A stretch of 64,000 nucleotides of DNA, from the NCBI RefSeq assembly GCF_020034665.1, contig NZ_JAIQDI010000001.1:3720001-3784000 (forward strand), written 5' to 3'. Under the pieces are notes generated by a model. That model was not told where the DNA came from and did not search any database. It saw only the letters and a list, made by a program, of their open reading frames with translations. The DNA comes from Niabella beijingensis (GTDB lineage: Bacteria > Bacteroidota > Bacteroidia > Chitinophagales > Chitinophagaceae). The position numbers were made by a program, and so were the translations under genes. Of the stretch, positions 56,892 through 64,000 are shown one piece after another. Positions within the stretch are counted from its first letter, which is position 1. Every line of letters starts with the position of its first letter.

Positions 56892-57040
56892 ATTTATATA
56901 TGCTTTACGGGAATCCGTAAAATTTTTAGAATCAATTGTTTAGTTTAGAGATTTATTAGGTGTTAAATGGACTCTCCTAACAAATTTGGAGAATCATAAG
57001 ATAATTATTGTGGTTATAAATAATTTAAATTTTATATAGG

Positions 57041-60000
57041 ATGGGCAAAATTCTGGGACTAGACCTTGGCACGAATAGTATTGGATGGTCTATTAGAGAT
57101 ACACAGTTGCCGGGAAACCAAACTGAGAAAGTTGGGGTTATTACTTTTAATAAAGGGGTTGGTAATAGCAAAACCGGAGAATATTCTTATGCAGCAGAGC
57201 GTACTAAAAAACGCTCTACTAGACGTTTATATCAGTCTCGGAAATATAGATTATGGGCTACGCTTGAAGTTTTAATAGCTGAAGGATATTGCCCTTTGTC
57301 GTTGGAAGGATTAAATAAATGGAGGCATTACAATAAAGAGGAAGCTCGTGAAAATAAAAATGGAGGTAGGGTTTATCCTAAAGAAGAAGTGCTTTTTGAG
57401 CGATGGATAAAAATGGATTTTAATGAAGATGGCTTGCCCGATTTTAAAAGCCCTTATCAGCTAAGAAGAGTTTTAACAGAAAAGGAATTTGATTTCAACC
57501 AGGAGGCTGAACGTTATAAATTAGGAAGAGCGCTATATCATATTGCACAACGCAGAGGATTTAAGAGTAGTAGAAAAGGTAGTGATGATATAAAAGAAAG
57601 TGTAGATGGGGCTGATATTGATTTACAATATTCAGAAAAGAAAAAGAACAAAGAGATAATTGCCCAATTTGAAAAATATCCACAAGCAAAAACCATTGGT
57701 GCCTTGTTCGCCTATTTGGAAGATGATGGGATTCGTATTCGCGAAAATATGGCACAGTATGCCATACGTGAAAATTATAAGGAAGAAATCAACCAAATCT
57801 TTAAAATCCAGAATCTTTCTTTTGCCAGCCTGTTATACAAAGGCCTGGTAGAAACCGGAAAAAATAAAAACGATGGTGCTATTTTTTACAAACGCCCATT
57901 GCGTTCTCAAAAAGGTTTGATTGGACTATGTACTTTGGAACAGGAAACACGAATTGATCCCAAGACAAAAAAATCTTTCCAGGTTGGCAAGTATCGTGCT
58001 CCAATTAGTCATCCAAGCTTTGAATTATTCAGAGCCTGGCAATTTTTAAATAATATAAAGTTTAAAGAGGAGAACAATAAAAACAGTACTTGGCAGCCAT
58101 TGGGTTTGGAGTTGAAAAAAGAAATTCTCGAAGAGAAATTTTTCAGAAAATCTAAAGCATATTTTCCTTTTTCGGAAATAGTAGATATAATAAAAAAGAA
58201 AGGCCTCAGATGGGTATTAAATTATAAACCCAAGCAAACTGTAACCGGTTGCCCGGTTTCGGCAAGATTGAAAGATATTTTTGGTGATGATTATCTCAAT
58301 GTAAAGATTGACAAATTGCCATCACCTAAACAAAAGAAAAACTATTATGATATCTATGATATTTGGCATGTTCTATTTTCATTTGAAGACCAAGAGTTTG
58401 TTGCAGCGTTTGCATCAGAAAAACTGAAATTAGATGAAGAGAAGGCAAAACAATTTGTATTTGCCTGGAATGCAATGCCTGTGGGTTATGGAATGTTAAG
58501 CATTAACGCTATTGAAAAAATCAACCGTTTCTTGTTTAAAGGGATACAATACACAGAAGCTGTATTACTGGCTAATTTGCCGAGTTTAGTGGGCGAGGAT
58601 ATTTGGATTGAGAACGAAGCTACATTTTTGCAGAACATTGATGATATCATCAGAGAAAACAGAAGCGAAAAGCATATTATCCAAATCATTAATAGCTTAG
58701 TAGCAAAGTATAAAAGCCTAGACCAAAAGTTCGGCTATAAAGATGATGCTTATGCTTTAGATGGTAGTGATGTACAGGATATAACAGATGCTATCTTGGA
58801 ACACTATGGAGAGAGTGTTTGGCTGTCAAAAGAAAAAGCAGAAGCAGATAGGATTTTCTCCACTGTTAAAGATTGTTACCAGGCATTTTTCAAAACCATA
58901 GGGCTTGAACGTGTAAATCTTGATGGAGAAAGACATTTCTTAGTTTCTTCAAATGGGAAGAATTATTACAAAGCAGATTCTGGTTTTTACAAACAACCAA
59001 AACTTAAAGATACTTTAGCTGCATACTCTGTTAAGGTTTTGAAAGTTGATATTTCTAAGCTGAAAAAAATTTATCATGCATCAGATATCAGTATATATCC
59101 ACCTGCAATGCCTGATGAAAATGGTGAAATAAAAATGGGTAGTCCCCAAACTGGTTCATTTAAGAACCCTATGGCAATGCGTACATTACAGGAATTGAAA
59201 AAATTACTGAATTATCTGATAGAAACGAATCAGGTTGACTCAGATGCCCGCGTTGTTGTAGAAGTAGCCCGTCAACTAAACGATGCCAATAAACGTTGGG
59301 CGATTGAGGCCTGGCAGCGGCAAAGAGAGGCTGAGAATATGGAATTTGCTACTGCGATAGATGAACTAGTCAAACAAGAAGGAGCCGAGGCAAACAGCAA
59401 GAGTGAAGCGGATATTGACAAAATGCGTCTTTGGTATGAGCAGAACGGGGAAGAGTCTGTTCCCGAAATTTCCGAAACAAAAAAAGAGATTAAAGGCATT
59501 CGTTGGACAGAAAATAAAAAACAATCGTATAAGGATATTACAACAAAGAAGACTGCAATCGAAAAATATCGCCTGTGGCGCGAGCAAAATTGTATTTGCA
59601 TTTATACGGGAAAGCCAATCGGTGTAAGCGATTTATTTAATACCAATATAATAGATTTTGAGCACACTTTGCCGCGTAGTAAATCTTTTGATAACTCTTT
59701 AGCTAATAAAACGGTAGCTTTTATGGATTTCAACCGAACCATAAAAAAGAACAAAATCCCTTCTCAGTTATCTAAAGAGCAGTACGAATTAGTTCTGAAA
59801 AATATTAAGCTTTGGGAAGAGAAAATTGAGCGTATCAAACAACAAATAGATTTCTGGCAAACGAAATCAAAAAAGGCAGCTGATAAACAATGGAAAGATG
59901 ATGCTATCAGGCAAAAGCATCTTTGGAAGATGGAGTTGGAATATTGGAGTAGTAAAGTAGAACGATTTAAAATACAGGAGATTACTTCCGGGTTTAAAAA

Positions 60001-61375
60001 TAGCCAGTTGATAGATACTCAGCTGATTTCTAAATATGCACTACATTATCTGAAAACTTTCTTTGAAAAAGTAGATGTGCAGAAAGGAGAAGTAACGGCA
60101 ATTTTCAGGAAAATTTATGCTATTCAACCGCAGAATTTTGATGAGAAAAAAGACCGAAGTAAACATTCTCATCACGCAAAAGACGCAACAGTATTGACGC
60201 TGATCCCGCAAGCTGCAAAAAGGGAAGAAATTCTGAAAGAATATTTTGAAACTTTAGAAAATGGTTTAAAATTCCAAACTATAAAGCCGTATGCTACATT
60301 TAATGTAAACTCAATTTTTGAAATTGACGACAAGGTGCTCATCAACAGTTTGAATAACATTCAATTTCTATCGAAGGCCAAAAGGAAAGTTCGCAAAAGA
60401 GGAAAAGTGCAATTAATTGAAGGGACTAACAAAGAGAAAATTGCTACTGGAGATAGCGTTCGTGGGCAGTTACATCAGGAAACATTTTACGGTGCTATTA
60501 AGCCTGCCAAATTGGATGAAGCCGGTAAAATGCAGAAAGATGAAAATGGTAATTTTATTCAGGAGGATAAGCTAAGGTTTACTGTTCGCGTTCAATTTCA
60601 GTATAAGGCTAAACCTGATGTTCCGGGCTTTAAGACCTGGGAGGAAATTGAAAAACAGGTAGTAGATGAAGGTTTAAAAAGGCAGATAAAACAACAAATA
60701 GATAATGTGGGTGGGGTGAAAGAAGCTTTCGATGAAGGGATTTATATGTTTGATAAGAAGGGGAATAAAGTTAATAAAATCCGGCATATACGTGTATGGG
60801 CAAGCGTGTCTGAACCATTGCCGGTTAAGAAACATACTTATCTTTCTTCAAAAGACTACAAGCAGCACTATTATGCAGCTAATGCAACCAATAGCTATTT
60901 TGCATTGTATGAAGACAAGGAGAGAACAAAAAAAGACTTTGATTTCAGAAACCTAATGCAAGTCGCTCAGTCTTTGTCAGTTGAAAATATTGAAAGTGAA
61001 AAAGATTTGTTTACACCATTCATTACTATCAAAAAAGGAAAGACAGAAAAGCAGTTAGAGTTAAAATATATCCTTAATCCCGGAGCAAGAATTATCTTTT
61101 TAAAAGAAAATGAAACTAAAAATGAATTGAACGAGGCTGATTTTTTCAAGCGATTGTATATATATACGAACTTCGAGAAAAATGGGAGTTCTGCGAGGCT
61201 TAATTTTAGATTCCACATGGAGGCTCGTAGTAAAATTGAAGAATCGTATGTTGAATCTGAAGTAGATTGGGAAAATCCTAAGCCAACATTACGATTCGGC
61301 TATGCGAAATATGATTTTTTAGTTGAAGGGTACGATTTCATTATAGCGATGGACGGTACGATTAAACTAAAGTAA
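57041..61375 (+). CDS. cas9: type II-C CRISPR-associated endonuclease Cas9
   Basis: 1444 aa, within the size range of large Bacteroidota II-C Cas9. RuvC-I has Asp8 in ILGLDLGTNSIGW. An arginine-rich bridge helix lies at about 51-80 (AAERTKKRSTRRLYQSRKYR). RuvC-II has Glu741 in VVVEVARQLN. The HNH domain has Asp872, His875 (FEHTLPRS) and Asn898 (DFNRTIKKN). RuvC-III has His1045 and Asp1048 (HSHHAKDATVL). All catalytic residues are intact, so a working nuclease is expected. The gene is far more AT-rich than cas1, which begins one base after its stop. No csn2 or cas4 is present, hence II-C. Confidence 0.97.
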   Translation: MGKILGLDLGTNSIGWSIRDTQLPGNQTEKVGVITFNKGVGNSKTGEYSYAAERTKKRSTRRLYQSRKYRLWATLEVLIAEGYCPLSLEGLNKWRHYNKEEARENKNGGRVYPKEEVLFERWIKMDFNEDGLPDFKSPYQLRRVLTEKEFDFNQEAERYKLGRALYHIAQRRGFKSSRKGSDDIKESVDGADIDLQYSEKKKNKEIIAQFEKYPQAKTIGALFAYLEDDGIRIRENMAQYAIRENYKEEINQIFKIQNLSFASLLYKGLVETGKNKNDGAIFYKRPLRSQKGLIGLCTLEQETRIDPKTKKSFQVGKYRAPISHPSFELFRAWQFLNNIKFKEENNKNSTWQPLGLELKKEILEEKFFRKSKAYFPFSEIVDIIKKKGLRWVLNYKPKQTVTGCPVSARLKDIFGDDYLNVKIDKLPSPKQKKNYYDIYDIWHVLFSFEDQEFVAAFASEKLKLDEEKAKQFVFAWNAMPVGYGMLSINAIEKINRFLFKGIQYTEAVLLANLPSLVGEDIWIENEATFLQNIDDIIRENRSEKHIIQIINSLVAKYKSLDQKFGYKDDAYALDGSDVQDITDAILEHYGESVWLSKEKAEADRIFSTVKDCYQAFFKTIGLERVNLDGERHFLVSSNGKNYYKADSGFYKQPKLKDTLAAYSVKVLKVDISKLKKIYHASDISIYPPAMPDENGEIKMGSPQTGSFKNPMAMRTLQELKKLLNYLIETNQVDSDARVVVEVARQLNDANKRWAIEAWQRQREAENMEFATAIDELVKQEGAEANSKSEADIDKMRLWYEQNGEESVPEISETKKEIKGIRWTENKKQSYKDITTKKTAIEKYRLWREQNCICIYTGKPIGVSDLFNTNIIDFEHTLPRSKSFDNSLANKTVAFMDFNRTIKKNKIPSQLSKEQYELVLKNIKLWEEKIERIKQQIDFWQTKSKKAADKQWKDDAIRQKHLWKMELEYWSSKVERFKIQEITSGFKNSQLIDTQLISKYALHYLKTFFEKVDVQKGEVTAIFRKIYAIQPQNFDEKKDRSKHSHHAKDATVLTLIPQAAKREEILKEYFETLENGLKFQTIKPYATFNVNSIFEIDDKVLINSLNNIQFLSKAKRKVRKRGKVQLIEGTNKEKIATGDSVRGQLHQETFYGAIKPAKLDEAGKMQKDENGNFIQEDKLRFTVRVQFQYKAKPDVPGFKTWEEIEKQVVDEGLKRQIKQQIDNVGGVKEAFDEGIYMFDKKGNKVNKIRHIRVWASVSEPLPVKKHTYLSSKDYKQHYYAANATNSYFALYEDKERTKKDFDFRNLMQVAQSLSVENIESEKDLFTPFITIKKGKTEKQLELKYILNPGARIIFLKENETKNELNEADFFKRLYIYTNFEKNGSSARLNFRFHMEARSKIEESYVESEVDWENPKPTLRFGYAKYDFLVEGYDFIIAMDGTIKLK

Positions 61376-61376
61376 T

Positions 61377-62626
<1,250 letters not shown>

Positions 62627-62694
62627 AAAGGAAGGGAGTCCTTTTGCAAAATCAAACCGGTCTTGAAAAGCCGTAAAATGCCGGGCTGGAAATA

Positions 62695-62721
62695 AAAAAA
62701 CGGGGAATTTCCCCGTTTTTT
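62695..62721. terminator. bidirectional terminator between cas2 and the array
   Basis: A-tract plus CGGGGA (62695-62706), ATT, TCCCCG plus T-tract (62710-62721): a perfect 12-bp stem flanked by A and T runs. It can end the cas operon on the plus strand and pre-crRNA entering from the array on the minus strand. Confidence 0.92.
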
Positions 62722-62772
62722 ATCCTGTTGACAACCTGGAATCCTTTACTGTTGTGGGTTTTGACAAAACGT

Positions 62773-64000
62773 GTTGTCAAAGACCAAAGGTAATTCGAAA
62801 ATTGAAAGCAATTCACAACCCATCCTGATAAGCAGCAACAGGTTGTATAGTTGTCAAAGACCAAAGGTAATTCGAAAATTGAAAGCAATTCACAACTATG
62901 CAAGACTTTATGAAGCGCTTGCGTTAGTTGTCAAAGACCAAAGGTAATTCGAAAATTGAAAGCAATTCACAACAGATACCATGTTGGGGAACCAGTGGCC
63001 GAAGTTGTCAAAGACCAAAGGTAATTCGAAAATTGAAAGCAATTCACAACTGTTTGCGCCGCCTGGACTGAATACGCGGGTTGTCAAAGACCAAAGGTAA
63101 TTCGAAAATTGAAAGCAATTCACAACCCAATTACCAAAGCTATCACAAAAAGGAAAGTTGTCAAAGACCAAAGGTAATTCGAAAATTGAAAGCAATTCAC
63201 AACACCTACACGAAACAATTGCTTTCAACGATGTTGTCAAAGACCAAAGGTAATTCGAAAATTGAAAGCAATTCACAACCTTTGGCCGGTACACCTACAA
63301 AGAAACGGAGTTGTCAAAGACCAAAGGTAATTCGAAAATTGAAAGCAATTCACAACTACTATCTTCAGTGAAGACATTATGAACAAGTTGTCAAAGACCA
63401 AAGGTAATTCGAAAATTGAAAGCAATTCACAACTGCGCGGCCCCCGGACCCCCCGCGGGTGTAGTTGTCAAAGACCAAAGGTAATTCGAAAATTGAAAGC
63501 AATTCACAACCCTAATGTCTGGATTTGATGAAAGAAAAGGGTTGTCAAAGACCAAAGGTAATTCGAAAATTGAAAGCAATTCACAACAGTAGCCTATTTG
63601 GACAAAAAAGATGTAGGGTTGTCAAAGACCAAAGGTAATTCGAAAATTGAAAGCAATTCACAACTAGACAGGAATATTCCTCAAAAAATTAAAGTTGTCA
63701 AAGACCAAAGGTAATTCGAAAATTGAAAGCAATTCACAACTAAAATTTGTCACCTGGGTTATTTTTAGCGTTGTCAAAGACCAAAGGTAATTCGAAAATT
63801 GAAAGCAATTCACAACGGAAGACGCTGGATTTATCGAAATAAGATTGTTGTCAAAGACCAAAGGTAATTCGAAAATTGAAAGCAATTCACAACACAGGCC
63901 AAACGGTTGTTAAGAATCAACAAGTTGTCAAAGACCAAAGGTAATTCGAAAATTGAAAGCAATTCACAACTCTAGCTGGCAAAGGAACTGGTGTTGCTAC
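62773..64000 (-). CRISPR. type II-C CRISPR array, 16 repeats seen, continues past window edge
   Basis: Sixteen repeats of 47 bp, all identical by eye, at 62773, 62850, 62927, 63004, 63080, 63157, 63233, 63310, 63387, 63464, 63541, 63618, 63694, 63770, 63847 and 63924. Spacers are 30 nt except 29 nt at numbers 4, 6, 12 and 13; the 16th fills 63971-64000. The crRNA strand is minus, because the tracrRNA pairs with the half starting GTTGTGAATTGCTTTC. On that strand each repeat has a perfect -7 box TACCTTTG at repeat positions 28-35. The leader end, if any, is beyond the window. Spacers show no obvious match inside the window. Confidence 0.98.

Noticed and set aside
62908..63885. Open reading frames of 73-128 aa on both strands across the CRISPR array
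   Set aside because: They encode the repeat unit over and over (for example CELLSIFELPLVFDN) and arise from the repeat period; the array explains them fully.

Overview
The window looks like a chromosomal segment of a Bacteroidota bacterium, most likely family Chitinophagaceae. The family assignment is inference. It rests on a SusC/SusD pair with accessory lipoproteins, SPII lipoboxes, promoter boxes of the TAnnTTTG type instead of sigma70 boxes, the split PurS subunit, LytTR/LytS-type signalling and a type II-C CRISPR locus with 47-bp repeats. Most genes are roughly half GC by eye. The cas9 gene and the DNA just upstream of it are clearly AT-rich.

Layout. 1-857: 3' part of gpsA (minus). 1151-8861: nutrient-uptake operon (SusC-like, SusD-like and two surface lipoproteins with DUF4959/5126/5000-like or DUF4998-like and discoidin-like architecture). 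8912-12131: minus-strand operon lnt, alpha/beta hydrolase, SDR. 12238-16604: DUF6702-like protein, divergent HupE-like membrane protein plus M1 peptidase, DUF2846-like protein. 16891-20555: minus-strand operon symporter, O-methyltransferase, LysM glucosaminidase, hpt. 20643-24048: LOG-family protein, pcrB, LytS/LytTR two-component pair. 24560-31100: two overlapping unrecognised genes and a large secreted glycosidase-like protein. 31233-37403: TolC, RND permease and adaptor efflux operon (minus) with a small membrane protein. 37543-39333: DUF488 protein divergent from an Rrf2 regulator, truncated haemoglobin and membrane protein, which look like a nitric-oxide-response unit with an evident palindromic operator. 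39385-40284: OmpA-type lipoprotein. 40659-45688: threonine operon thrA-thrB-thrC preceded by a threonine-rich leader peptide and an attenuator-like structure. 45785-48759: YbaK-like deacylase, an unrecognised protein, pssA, purS, rsmI. 48814-49045: decayed M16 peptidase. 49354-55069: GH2 beta-galactosidase, GH109-like oxidoreductase-fold enzyme, esterase. 55352-56359: a decay zone with a frameshifted DUF4345-like gene, 101-bp tandem repeats and a regulator remnant. 56511-64000: type II-C CRISPR-Cas locus (RNA-coding control region, cas9, cas1, cas2, and 16 repeats reaching the window edge).

The most interesting part is the control region between 56511 and 57040. A canonical tracrRNA can be read on the minus strand (about 56801-56878). 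Downstream of it, also on the minus strand, lies a solitary half repeat (56551-56566) that keeps exactly the 16 nt able to pair with the tracrRNA. A strong intrinsic terminator follows the half repeat. The sequence just upstream of it acts like a spacer, and its last 12 nt are identical to the -33 region of the best promoter upstream of cas9 (56718-56729). This is the architecture of a natural, partially matched autorepressor guide (compare tracr-L in Streptococcus and CreR-type guides in other CRISPR types), here in a type II-C system. The array repeat, read in the crRNA direction (minus), carries a perfect TAnnTTTG box near its 3' end, so each repeat may be a promoter for the next spacer. 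The tracrRNA also lies antisense within the predicted cas9 5' leader.

Other notable regulation: a 12-bp-arm palindrome over the -33 box of the Rrf2/globin operon, the Bacteroidota threonine attenuator, and several genes whose -7 box sits 4-8 nt from the start codon, which predicts leaderless or nearly leaderless mRNAs.
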